Both the position numbers and the translations under genes were made by a program. The notes under the pieces were generated by a model, which worked only from the letters and a program-made list of their open reading frames with translations, was not told where the DNA came from and made no database searches. Positions 8,522 to 15,727 of a DNA stretch of 37,858 bases are shown here, piece after piece. Every line of letters begins with the position of its first letter. The first letter of the stretch is position 1. Source of the DNA: Lachnospiraceae bacterium (GTDB taxonomy: Bacteria > Bacillota > Clostridia > Lachnospirales > Lachnospiraceae); assembly GCA_910575255.1 (NCBI GenBank), contig CAJTEM010000041.1:1-37858 (forward strand). The letters are read 5' to 3'.

Positions 8522-9205
8522 GTGAGAGTTTGGGAAACAGACAAAAGGATGGAATATCAGCTGGTCAAAAGCGACAGGAAGACCATGGCAATTCAGGTCG
8601 GGATTGACGGGACAGTGACAGTGCGTGTCCCGAAACGCTGCAGTAAAAAGCTGATTGAGGATTTTGTGCAGGAACACAGAACGTGGATTTGCAAAAAGCA
8701 GGAGGAGCTTGGCAGGAGAGCCAGGGAGAGGGAAAAAAGAAGGGAAGGTATGCCGGAGTGGAGCCAGGAGGATTATCAGCAGCATAGAACAGCGGCCGGG
8801 CGGGTGCTGCGGGAGCGGGCAGAGTATTTTGCCAGGCAGATGGGGGGAAGCTTTGAGAGGATTTCGATTCGGGATCAAAAGACTCGCTGGGGAAGCTGCA
8901 GCACACGAGGGAATCTGAATTTTAACTGGCGTCTGATTCTCGCACCTTTAGAGATTCTGGACTATGTAGTGGTTCATGAGCTGGCGCATCGGAAGGAGAT
9001 GAACCATTCGGAGCGTTTCTGGAGACTGGTGGCACAGGTGCTTCCGGACTATCAGGAGAGAAAGCAATGGCTGAAGGAGAACGGAGATCTTCTGATGAGC
9101 GGTGTCGTCTTTCGTGGGAGTTACTTTTCACAGGGTGGTGTTCCGAAAGATACGCTCTGGAAAAAGGGTTCCCCGGACCTCGGGTTTCGGATACAGAAAC
9201 TCTAA
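8522..9205 (+). CDS. YgjP/SprT-like zinc metallopeptidase (DUF45), repeat-extended C-terminus
   Basis: A 227-residue protein of the YgjP-type M48-like family, probably a cytoplasmic zinc-dependent peptidase of unknown substrate. The motif VVHELAHRKEMNHSERFW holds HExxH (His152, Glu153, His156) and the third-ligand region. The stretch ISIRDQKTRWGSCSTRGNLNFNW is the other family hallmark. The GTG at 8522 is chosen because GAGGGAGA lies seven bases upstream; an ATG at 8549 giving MEYQLVKSDRKTMAIQV is a good alternative and is where homologues usually begin. Relatives normally end about at ERKQWLKENGDLLM. Here the frame runs on for some 35 residues, and the last 27 are encoded by a dispersed repeat that starts near 9120. 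This looks like a repeat inserted into the 3' end of the gene. Confidence 0.88.
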   Translation: MRVWETDKRMEYQLVKSDRKTMAIQVGIDGTVTVRVPKRCSKKLIEDFVQEHRTWICKKQEELGRRAREREKRREGMPEWSQEDYQQHRTAAGRVLRERAEYFARQMGGSFERISIRDQKTRWGSCSTRGNLNFNWRLILAPLEILDYVVVHELAHRKEMNHSERFWRLVAQVLPDYQERKQWLKENGDLLMSGVVFRGSYFSQGGVPKDTLWKKGSPDLGFRIQKL

Positions 9206-9401
9206 GCTTGCAGAAATCTGTTAAAAGCAGTGTCAAAAATACAGAACTCGTTTCGCTCTTAGCAAAAATCAGGAATTTTAGGAATTCTTGATCTCGAAAC
9301 CGGAAAAATCCGCAGACCATTTCCGATGGCTTCTCTCCCCGTTTCCCTGGCGTACCTTTCAGAAACGCTTAACTTACTGACATTGCCAGTGAAAAGTAAC
9401 C
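9120..9401 (+). repeat. Dispersed palindromic repeat family, full-length-looking copy with inverted ends
   Basis: The element begins GTTACTTTTCACAGG (9120-9134) and ends CCAGTGAAAAGTAAC (9386-9400), an inverted pair matching at 14 of 15 bases. Bases 9151-9258 match the minus strand of 31230-31337 at 104 of 108 positions by my hand alignment. Bases near 9330-9401 match the arms of the 30857-31029 copy. No gene is seen between 9206 and 9439. It overlaps the end of the metallopeptidase gene. It has no room for a transposase, so it could only move with outside help, like a MITE. Confidence 0.8.
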
Positions 9402-9439
9402 GCGGGGCAGAGAGCGCTGTTCCTTCCGGTTTATGGAAT

Positions 9440-9468
9440 TGACAACCTTATTCAGGGAATTTATAATG
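9440..9468 (+). promoter_or_regulatory. Strong promoter for the HicB-like gene
   Basis: TTGACA (9440-9445) and TATAAT (9463-9468) are 17 bases apart, an exact sigma-A consensus, about 50 bases before the ATG at 9519. A short GC-rich hairpin (GCAGCC-TTT-GGCTGC) lies in the leader. Confidence 0.8.
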
Positions 9469-9518
9469 GAGGAAAAAGCAGCCTTTGGCTGCGACAGGAA
9501 GAATGGAGACGTGAGACT

Positions 9519-9794
9519 ATGACCTTTACTTATCCTGCGGTATTTACCCCGCACAAGGAGGATGCCGGCTATCATGTGGTGTTTCCGGATCTGGAATGCT
9601 GCGAGGCGGACGGGCCGGATCTGGAGGATGCCTTGGAGGAGGCCAGAGAGGCTGCCTATAACTGGCTGGCAGTGGAGCTGGAGGAAGGGGGAGAATTTCC
9701 GGCACAGACTCATGCAGAGGATATGGAGTTGCCGGAGGGAAGCTTTGTGAGGCAGATTATGATCCGGATTAAGCTGCTGCCGGATAATGACTGA
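9519..9794 (+). CDS. HicB-like protein, orphan, N-terminal fold only
   Basis: The 91-residue acidic protein reads TYPAVFTPHKEDAGYHVVFP followed by DLECCEADGPDLEDALEEAR. This is the partial RNase H-like fold of HicB antitoxins (beta strands, then an amphipathic helix). Full HicB proteins normally add a DNA-binding helix-turn-helix or ribbon-helix-helix; here only a short tail remains. HicA, the small double-stranded-RNA-binding toxin normally encoded next to HicB, is absent on both sides. The gene has its own near-perfect promoter and a GGAG site about ten bases before the ATG, so it is probably expressed. It may be a solitary regulator or domesticated antitoxin; the target is unknown. Solitary HicB-like proteins are common in Clostridia. 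Confidence 0.8.
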   Translation: MTFTYPAVFTPHKEDAGYHVVFPDLECCEADGPDLEDALEEAREAAYNWLAVELEEGGEFPAQTHAEDMELPEGSFVRQIMIRIKLLPDND

Positions 9795-9831
9795 GAGGAA
9801 AATCTGCAGCGTGGCGAAGGCAGGCTGTACT

Positions 9832-9900
9832 GCGGCGGAAAGGAATCATGTTGCTGAAGCGACCCGCCGCAGGCGGAGAATCCTGCGGAGCAGGATTCTT
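9832..9900 (+). repeat. GC-rich REP-like repeat, copy 1
   Basis: Bases 9864-9900 (starting CCGCCGCAGGCGG, ending GGATTCTT) are identical to 23705-23741. The similarity extends to 9832, the matching distance from copy 2. It contains the short palindromes CCGCCGCAGGCGG and CCTGCGGAGCAGG. It lies in the 138-base gap between the HicB-like gene and the hydrolase and could act as a transcript end or processing signal. Confidence 0.8.
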
Positions 9901-9932
9901 TTTTATAAAATTAAGTTGAGGAGGGTTACAGA

Positions 9933-10739
9933 ATGGGTGAAATGTTTTCTTCGTTTGACGGGACGCAGCTGTTTCTGAATAAGGAGGTTCCGGCACAGGC
10001 CAGGGCAGTGGCAGTGATTGTACATGGATTGTGCGAGCATCAGGGACGGTATGATTACTTTGCAGAGAAGTTCCATCAGGCAGGAATCGGAACCTACCGT
10101 TTCGACCACCGGGGGCACGGACGTTCAGAGGGTGAACGGACGTTTTATACGGATTTTAATGAGCTGCTTGATGACACTCATGTGGTGGTAAACATGGCGA
10201 TTGCAGAGAATCCGGATCTTCCGGTATTTCTGATCGGGCACAGCATGGGCGGATTCACGGTATCCCTGTATGGGGCCAAGTATCCGGATCAGAGGCTTCG
10301 GGGAATCGTGACAAGCGGGGCGCTGACCTATGACCTCGGAGGGCTGATTACCGGGGTGCCGAAGGGGCAGGATGTGCATACCAAGCTGCCTAATGAGCTG
10401 GGAGCAGGTGTGTGCTCTGTGACTGAGGTGGTAGACTGGTATGGGAAAGATCCCTATAACACCAAGACCTTTACCACCGGGCTTTGTTATGCGATCTGTG
10501 ACGGCCTTGCCTGGTTTGAGGAGAAGGTGAGGAATTTTGCCTATCCCGTGTTGATGCTTCATGGAGAGAAGGACGGTCTGGTGAGTGTAAGGGATACGTA
10601 TCGCTTCTTTGGGGAGGCAGCCTCCACGGATAAGCAGATGAAGATCTATGGGAATCTGTTTCATGAGATCTTTAATGAGTATTGCAAGGATGAAGTGATT
10701 GGGGATGTGCTGCGCTGGATCGGGCAGAGAACGGCTTGA
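9933..10739 (+). CDS. Alpha/beta hydrolase, monoacylglycerol lipase / serine aminopeptidase S33 type
   Basis: A 268-residue cytoplasmic alpha/beta hydrolase, likely a carboxylesterase or monoacylglycerol lipase. The oxyanion motif is VIVHGLCEHQGRYDYFAEKF. The nucleophile elbow FLIGHSMGGF carries Ser104. Asp214 lies in LHGEKDGLVSVRDTYRFF, and His244 in NLFHEIFNE completes the triad. FDHRGHGRSEGERTF is the usual second loop. There is no signal peptide. GAGGAGG lies before the ATG. It stands alone: the upstream gap holds a repeat, and the next promoter (for the T-box and proS) overlaps its stop codon. The exact substrate cannot be told from sequence. Confidence 0.9.
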   Translation: MGEMFSSFDGTQLFLNKEVPAQARAVAVIVHGLCEHQGRYDYFAEKFHQAGIGTYRFDHRGHGRSEGERTFYTDFNELLDDTHVVVNMAIAENPDLPVFLIGHSMGGFTVSLYGAKYPDQRLRGIVTSGALTYDLGGLITGVPKGQDVHTKLPNELGAGVCSVTEVVDWYGKDPYNTKTFTTGLCYAICDGLAWFEEKVRNFAYPVLMLHGEKDGLVSVRDTYRFFGEAASTDKQMKIYGNLFHEIFNEYCKDEVIGDVLRWIGQRTA

Positions 10740-10764
10740 CAAACCCTGAAAAATGACGTAGAAT
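10736..10764 (+). promoter_or_regulatory. Promoter of the proS T-box transcript
   Basis: TTGACA (10736-10741) overlaps the stop codon of the preceding hydrolase gene, and TAGAAT (10759-10764) follows after 17 bases. It sits immediately before the T-box leader. Confidence 0.75.
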
Positions 10765-10769
10765 CAAGC

Positions 10770-11024
10770 GTGACGAGGAAGGGGAACAGTAAGCTGCCAT
10801 ACATGTCCAGAGAGGAAGCCGCAGGGTGCGAGGCTTCCATGTCACTGAAGGCTGAACCGGCCCCGGAGTTTCTGCATGAAAGTGCAGCGTGAGGATCCGG
10901 CGTTAACGGAGATTAAGAGGGCTTCCCGTTTTATCGATGAGGGCAGCTAATTGGGGTGGTACCGCCGAACGGATAAGCAGATTCGGTCCCCTGTCGCAGG
11001 TGGCAGGGGATCGGATTTTTTTGT
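10770..11024 (+). promoter_or_regulatory. T-box leader (proline-type) controlling proS
   Basis: The leader contains an AGTA bulge sequence (10788-10791), a stem I apical part GGGTGCGAGGC, and a likely specifier GAA-CCG (CCG at 10857-10859, a proline codon). The T-box antiterminator bulge sequence TTGGGGTGGTACCGCCG is at 10951-10967. A terminator stem (GGTCCCCTG with CAGGGGATC) is followed by seven T residues near 11015-11022. Uncharged tRNA-Pro is expected to bind, stabilise the antiterminator and switch on proS. The specifier reading agrees with the downstream gene. Confidence 0.93.
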
Positions 11025-11108
11025 TTCACAGGAAATAGCGTCCTATGACATGGGACAGTGTTTGCCACAGGCATTGGGGGAGAAAAAAGACAGTCAAGGA
11101 GGAAGATC

Positions 11109-12542
11109 ATGGCCAGTGAGAAGAAATTAGTGGAGGCAATCACATCCATGGGCGAGGATTTTGCCCAGTGGTACACGGATGTGGTAAAGAAAGCAGAGCT
11201 GTGCGACTATGCCAGTGTGAAGGGATGTATGGTGATCAAGCCTGCAGGGTATGCCCTTTGGGAGAATATCCAGAAAGAACTGGATAAGCGTTTTAAGGAG
11301 ACGGGCGTGGAGAACGTATACATGCCAATGTTTATTCCGGAGGGGCTGCTCCAGAAGGAGAAGGACCATGTGGAGGGATTTGCTCCGGAAGTGGCATGGG
11401 TGACACATGGAGGCATGGAAAAGCTGCAGGAGAGAATGTGCGTGCGTCCGACTTCCGAGACGCTGTTCTGTGATTTTTACGCCCGGGACATCCATTCCTA
11501 CCGGGATCTGCCGAGGGTGTATAATCAGTGGTGCTCTGTGGTGAGATGGGAGAAGACCACTCGTCCTTTCCTGCGTTCGAGAGAATTTTTGTGGCAGGAG
11601 GGGCACACAGCGCATGCCACGGCTGAAGAAGCTCAGGAGCGTACCGAACAGATGCTGAATGTATATGCGGATTTCTGTGAGGAGGTGCTGGCGATCCCGG
11701 TCATCCGCGGACAGAAGACAGACAAGGAGAAATTCGCCGGCGCGGAGGCTACCTATACGATTGAGGCGCTGATGCATGACGGAAAGGCGCTGCAGTCCGG
11801 TACCAGCCATAATTTCGGTGACGGGTTTGCCAAAGCTTTTGAGATTCAGTATGCGGCAAAGGATAATTCTCTGCGGTATGTGCATCAGACTTCCTGGGGA
11901 ATGTCCACCCGGATTATCGGGGCCATCATTATGGTTCACGGGGATGACAGCGGGCTGGTGCTTCCGCCCCGGATTGCCCCGACACAGGTGATGATTGTAC
12001 CGATTCAGCAGAAAAAAGAAGGGGTACTGGAGAAGGCATTTGCTATTCAGGACGCGTTATCTGATTTTCGGGTGAAGGTGGATGATTCGGATAAGAGCCC
12101 GGGCTGGAAGTTCAGTGAATCCGAGATGCGCGGTATTCCGGTACGGGTGGAGATCGGACCCAAGGATATGGCTCAGAACCAGGCAGTCCTGGTGCGGCGG
12201 GATACCCATGAGAAGCTGGTGGTGGCTTTGGATGAGATTGCCGCAAAGACAGGAGAACTGCTGGAACAGATACAGAGAGAAATGCTGGAACGTGCCCGTG
12301 CCCATCGGGATTCCCACACTTATGAGGCGACGGATTTTGAGACCTTTGCCAGGACGGTGGAAGAAAGGCCCGGATTTGTGAAGGCTATGTGGTGCGGAAA
12401 CCGGGAATGCGAGGATAAGATCCGGGAAGTGACCGGCGCAACCTCACGGTGCATGCCTTTTGCGCAGGAGCATTTGTCCGATCATTGCGTCTGCTGTGGG
12501 AAGCCGGCTGCTAAGATGGTATACTGGGGAAGAGCATACTAA
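11109..12542 (+). CDS. proS: Prolyl-tRNA synthetase, archaeal/eukaryotic-type short form
   Basis: ProS charges tRNA-Pro with proline. This 477-residue protein is the shorter archaeal/eukaryotic-like kind found in many Clostridia, without the editing insertion of the E. coli type. Class II motif 2 region [36 protein letters not shown] and the motif 3 region [20 protein letters not shown] are clear. The C-terminal part carries a metal-binding-type cysteine set ([11 protein letters not shown] and [18 protein letters not shown]) ending in the typical Tyr. AAGGAGG upstream supports the ATG at 11109, although the frame is open further back. A T-box reading a proline codon controls it. Confidence 0.97.
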   Translation: MASEKKLVEAITSMGEDFAQWYTDVVKKAELCDYASVKGCMVIKPAGYALWENIQKELDKRFKETGVENVYMPMFIPEGLLQKEKDHVEGFAPEVAWVTHGGMEKLQERMCVRPTSETLFCDFYARDIHSYRDLPRVYNQWCSVVRWEKTTRPFLRSREFLWQEGHTAHATAEEAQERTEQMLNVYADFCEEVLAIPVIRGQKTDKEKFAGAEATYTIEALMHDGKALQSGTSHNFGDGFAKAFEIQYAAKDNSLRYVHQTSWGMSTRIIGAIIMVHGDDSGLVLPPRIAPTQVMIVPIQQKKEGVLEKAFAIQDALSDFRVKVDDSDKSPGWKFSESEMRGIPVRVEIGPKDMAQNQAVLVRRDTHEKLVVALDEIAAKTGELLEQIQREMLERARAHRDSHTYEATDFETFARTVEERPGFVKAMWCGNRECEDKIREVTGATSRCMPFAQEHLSDHCVCCGKPAAKMVYWGRAY

Positions 12543-12669
12543 AGCGGGGGTCGGGTTTCCCGAGAGGTTCCCTGGAGAGAGGAACGGATAAAAGGAAAAG
12601 CTGAGGCCCTAAAGGCAGAAAGGAAGAACAGGAGCACAGGGAAAAACAGATGGAAAGGGCTGAGAGTGT

Positions 12670-13869
12670 ATGAAAAAACAGCGCATCGCGATGCCGCCGC
12701 AGGTAGAGGGAATTATTGAAAGGCTGAGGCAGGCCGGGTTTGAGGCTTATGCGGTAGGCGGCTGTGTCAGGGATACCCTTTTGGGGCGGGAGCCGGGAGA
12801 CTGGGATATCACGACCTCAGCCCGTCCGGAAGCGGTGAAACGGCTGTTCCGGCGGACTATTGACACCGGAATCCAGCATGGGACAGTCACAATTCTGATG
12901 GATAAGAGCGGATATGAGGTAACGACTTATCGGATTGATGGGGAGTATGAGGATGGGCGCCACCCGAAGGAGGTGGCGTTTACTTCAGAGCTTCTGGAGG
13001 ATCTGAGGCGAAGGGATTTTACCATCAATGCCATGGCCTACAGCCATGAGACCGGGATCGTGGATGCCTTTGACGGCATGGGTGATTTAAACAGGCGGAG
13101 AATCCGCTGTGTGGGAAATGCCATGGAACGGTTCGGGGAGGATGCCCTGCGGATATTGCGGGCGATCCGTTTCTCTGCTCAGCTGGATTTTGCGGTTGAG
13201 GAAAAGACTTATGAGGCGATTTCCCGGATTGCACCCAATCTTGCAAAGGTCAGCAGGGAAAGGATTCAGGTAGAGTTAACGAAGCTTTTGTGCTCAGACC
13301 ATCCGGAGAAGATCCGGGAAGTATATGAGACAGGAATCAGCAAATATATTTCTCCGGCATTTGCCAGGCTGCCCTGGAGGGACTTTCAGGCGCGAAAGGA
13401 ACTTGGGACTGAAAAATATGTGCGCTGGGCGTCATTCCTTTGCCTGGCAGGCCCGGAACGGGCGGCGGAGGTTCTTAAGGATCTGAAGTTGGACAATGAT
13501 ACCATAAGCAAGGTGCGGACTCTGGCGGCCTGGGCCGGCAGAGAGGTCAGGCCGGAGGCGGCTGCGGTTCGCAGGATCATGAGCGGGATGGCTCCGGAGG
13601 TATGGGATGCGCTGATGGAACTGAACGGATATGGCGAGGAGATTAAACGGCTGACAGAGGAGATCCGGGCAAGGGGAGATTGCCTGGGGCTAAAGCAGCT
13701 GGCAATCGATGGCCGGGATCTGATTGCGGCCGGGATGCAGCCGGGAAAGGAGCTGGGACAGCTTCTGCAGAAGCTTCTGGAGACAGTGCTGGAATGTCCC
13801 CAAAAAAATGAGAAGGAGATCTTGCTGGCTGAGGCAAAAAACAGTAACCTTTTACAATCCCGGCAATAA
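12670..13869 (+). CDS. cca: CCA tRNA nucleotidyltransferase
   Basis: This 399-residue class II enzyme adds or repairs the 3' CCA end of tRNAs. The nucleotidyltransferase signature GGCVRDTLLGREPGDWDITT (30-49) carries the two metal-binding Asp (44 and 46). Next come HGTVTILM, the RRDFTINAMAYS motif, the DGMGDL motif and RFGEDALRILRAIRFSAQL, which together form the nucleotide-selecting head and neck. The second half is helical body and tail. The ribosome binding site is weak (GAGAG before the ATG). The 127 bases after proS hold no visible signal, so it may be transcribed through from proS. The combination of proS and cca is simply tRNA housekeeping. Confidence 0.95.
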   Translation: MKKQRIAMPPQVEGIIERLRQAGFEAYAVGGCVRDTLLGREPGDWDITTSARPEAVKRLFRRTIDTGIQHGTVTILMDKSGYEVTTYRIDGEYEDGRHPKEVAFTSELLEDLRRRDFTINAMAYSHETGIVDAFDGMGDLNRRRIRCVGNAMERFGEDALRILRAIRFSAQLDFAVEEKTYEAISRIAPNLAKVSRERIQVELTKLLCSDHPEKIREVYETGISKYISPAFARLPWRDFQARKELGTEKYVRWASFLCLAGPERAAEVLKDLKLDNDTISKVRTLAAWAGREVRPEAAAVRRIMSGMAPEVWDALMELNGYGEEIKRLTEEIRARGDCLGLKQLAIDGRDLIAAGMQPGKELGQLLQKLLETVLECPQKNEKEILLAEAKNSNLLQSRQ

Positions 13870-13874
13870 AAAAC

Positions 13875-13903
13875 TTGCGGGAAAGAAAGACATATGATAT
13901 AAT
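13875..13903 (+). promoter_or_regulatory. Promoter for the SCIFF peptide gene
   Basis: TTGCGG (13875-13880) and TATAAT (13898-13903) are 17 bases apart, 36 bases before the SCIFF start codon. Confidence 0.75.
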
Positions 13904-13939
13904 CGCGGCAGATAAAAATGACAGGAGGACGAAAGCGGT

Positions 13940-14086
13940 ATGAAACACATAAAAACCTTGAACAATAAGACCTTGAAGGAGTCCATGAAGAAAGGCGGCT
14001 GCGGCGAGTGCCAGACATCCTGCCAGTCTGCATGCAAGACATCCTGCACGGTAGGCAATCAAAGCTGTGAGAATGCAAACCGGTAA
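13940..14086 (+). CDS. scfA: SCIFF (six cysteines in forty-five) ribosomal peptide precursor
   Basis: A 48-residue peptide: leader MKHIKTLNNKTLKESMKKGG, then a core with Cys at positions 21, 24, 28, 32, 36 and 43. This is the SCIFF precursor, a near-universal peptide of Clostridia in which a radical-SAM enzyme builds thioether (sactionine-type) links. AGGAGG lies about ten bases before the ATG and a good promoter precedes it. The maturase gene follows at 14214, beyond a terminator-like hairpin. The role of the mature peptide is unknown in the family. Its small size hides it from routine gene callers. Confidence 0.96.
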   Translation: MKHIKTLNNKTLKESMKKGGCGECQTSCQSACKTSCTVGNQSCENANR

Positions 14087-14133
14087 TCCAGCCACTTCAG
14101 ATGAATATTTGAATAGTCAGAGAACAGGCAAAG

Positions 14134-14166
14134 ACCCCTATGGTCCACGATTGTAGGGGTTTTTCG
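14134..14166 (+). terminator. Terminator or attenuator between SCIFF peptide and maturase
   Basis: ACCCCTA (14134-14140) pairs with TAGGGGT (14154-14160) and is followed by TTTTC. A partial stop here would give more peptide mRNA than maturase mRNA, a common arrangement for ribosomal peptide clusters. Confidence 0.75.
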
Positions 14167-14213
14167 TTATGAGCAGGATTTTTGCTGCATTTGGAGGATA
14201 AAGGAGAATATTT

Positions 14214-15614
14214 GTGATTCATCAATATAGAAATAACGGCTACAACATCGTGATGGATGTGGCAAGCGGTTCCGTACATGTGGTGGATGATGTGGCATAT
14301 GATGCGATTGCCTTGCTGGAGCCGAAGCTTGGGGAGCTGGAGAAACCAGAGAAGCTTTCCGAAGAGCTGCGTGCCCGGGTGAGGGAGCAGCTGGCAGCTT
14401 CCTTCAGCAATCAGAAGATCAACGAAGCGCTGGGGGAGATCCAGGAGCTGGTCGATGCCGGGGAGCTGTTTACCAAGGATATTTATCAGGAATATGTTAC
14501 GGAGTTCAAAAAGCGCAAGACAGTAGTCAAGGCATTGTGCCTTCACGTTGCCCATGACTGTAACCTGGGATGCCGCTATTGCTTTGCCGAGGAGGGAGAG
14601 TACCATGGGCGGCGGGCTCTTATGAGCTTTGAGGTGGGGAAAAAAGCTCTGGATTTCCTGATTGCCAATTCCGGCAACCGAAGGAATCTGGAAGTGGATT
14701 TTTTTGGCGGAGAGCCGCTGATGAACTGGGATGTGGTGAAGCAGCTGGTAGAGTACGGCAGATCGAAAGAAGAAGCCTGTGGAAAACATTTCCGGTTTAC
14801 CCTGACTACCAATGGGGTATTGCTGAATGATGAGATCATGGAATTCTGCAACCGGGAGATGAGCAATGTGGTGCTGAGCCTCGACGGACGCCGTGAGGTG
14901 AATGATTTTATGCGCCCTACCCGCAATGGAAAAGGCAGCAGCTATGATATCATTGTTCCGAAATTTCAGAAGTTTGCGAAGTCCCGTGCAGGGAAAGACT
15001 ATTATGTGAGAGGGACCTTTACCCGCTGTAATCTGGATTTCTCCGAGGATGTGAAGCATTTTGCAGATCTGGGGTTTGACCAGATGTCTGTTGAGCCGGT
15101 GGTGGCGCCGCCAGAAGAGCCATACGCCATCCGTGAGGAGGATCTGCCCCGGATTCTGGAAGAGTATGATAAGCTGGCATTGGAGTACATTAAAAGGAAG
15201 AAGGAAGGAAGAGGCTTTCAATTTTTCCATTTTATGATAGATCTGAGTCAGGGACCCTGTGTGGCCAAGCGGCTTTCCGGCTGCGGGTCGGGTACGGAAT
15301 ATCTGGCAGTGACTCCCTGGGGTGATTTCTATCCCTGCCATCAGTTTGTGGGGCAGGAGGATTTCCGGATGGGGAGTGTGGATGAGGGTATTATCCGGAC
15401 AGATATCCGGGATGAGTTTAAACTCTGCAATGTGTATGCCAAGGAGAGGTGCCGGGACTGTTTTGCAAGGTTCTATTGCAGCGGAGGCTGTGCAGCGAAT
15501 TCTTATCATTTTCACGGCAGCATTACGGACGCCTATGAGATCGGCTGTGAGATGCAGAAAAAGCGGATCGAATGCGCGATTATGATTCAGGCAGCGTTGG
15601 CAGAGGAGACATGA
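14214..15614 (+). CDS. scfB: SCIFF radical-SAM maturase (thioether-forming)
   Basis: A 466-residue radical SAM/SPASM enzyme that installs Cys-to-residue thioether bonds in the SCIFF peptide encoded just upstream. The N-terminal 100 residues look like the peptide-recognition (RRE-like) domain, including VVDDVAYDAIALLEPKL. The radical SAM cluster is HDCNLGCRYCFAEEGEYHG (Cys116, 120 and 123). SPASM auxiliary cluster cysteines appear as KRLSGCGSGTEYLAVTPWGD, FYPCHQFVG and CRDCFARFYCSGGCAANSYH. A GTG start at 14214 has AAGGAG eight bases upstream. The stop overlaps the first copy of a 52-base tandem repeat. SecDF and YajC follow in the same direction, a neighbourhood often conserved with SCIFF in Clostridia. 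Confidence 0.96.
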   Translation: MIHQYRNNGYNIVMDVASGSVHVVDDVAYDAIALLEPKLGELEKPEKLSEELRARVREQLAASFSNQKINEALGEIQELVDAGELFTKDIYQEYVTEFKKRKTVVKALCLHVAHDCNLGCRYCFAEEGEYHGRRALMSFEVGKKALDFLIANSGNRRNLEVDFFGGEPLMNWDVVKQLVEYGRSKEEACGKHFRFTLTTNGVLLNDEIMEFCNREMSNVVLSLDGRREVNDFMRPTRNGKGSSYDIIVPKFQKFAKSRAGKDYYVRGTFTRCNLDFSEDVKHFADLGFDQMSVEPVVAPPEEPYAIREEDLPRILEEYDKLALEYIKRKKEGRGFQFFHFMIDLSQGPCVAKRLSGCGSGTEYLAVTPWGDFYPCHQFVGQEDFRMGSVDEGIIRTDIRDEFKLCNVYAKERCRDCFARFYCSGGCAANSYHFHGSITDAYEIGCEMQKKRIECAIMIQAALAEET

Positions 15615-15716
15615 GAAACCCCCTTCGGGGATACCAGGATGTCCAAAAATCATGGACAAAAAAGGAGAAACCCCCTTCGGGGATACCAAGATGTCCAAAA
15701 ATCATGGACAAAAAAG
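15613..15716 (+). repeat. 52-bp tandem duplication spanning the scfB-secDF junction
   Basis: Two units (15613-15664 and 15665-15716) differ at one base, and a partial third unit begins at 15717. Each holds a small CCC-TTCG-GGG hairpin, an inverted pair TGTCCA...TGGACA and an AAAAAAGGAGA ribosome binding site. The first unit begins with the scfB stop codon, and the second supplies the secDF ribosome binding site. Confidence 0.95.
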
Positions 15717-15727
15717 GAGAAAAGAAA

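Noticed and set aside
14097-15698. A 533-codon open frame on the minus strand opposite the SCIFF maturase
   Set aside because: It is the shadow of a well-supported radical SAM gene. Its translation has no recognisable motif and it has no ribosome binding site.
15613-15716. Possible short CRISPR-like array
   Set aside because: Only two direct units with no distinct spacers; it is a simple tandem duplication.
15572-15727. Upstream extension of secDF into scfB
   Set aside because: It overlaps scfB and reads through the tandem repeat. The ATG at 15728 has a proper site and the expected transmembrane start.
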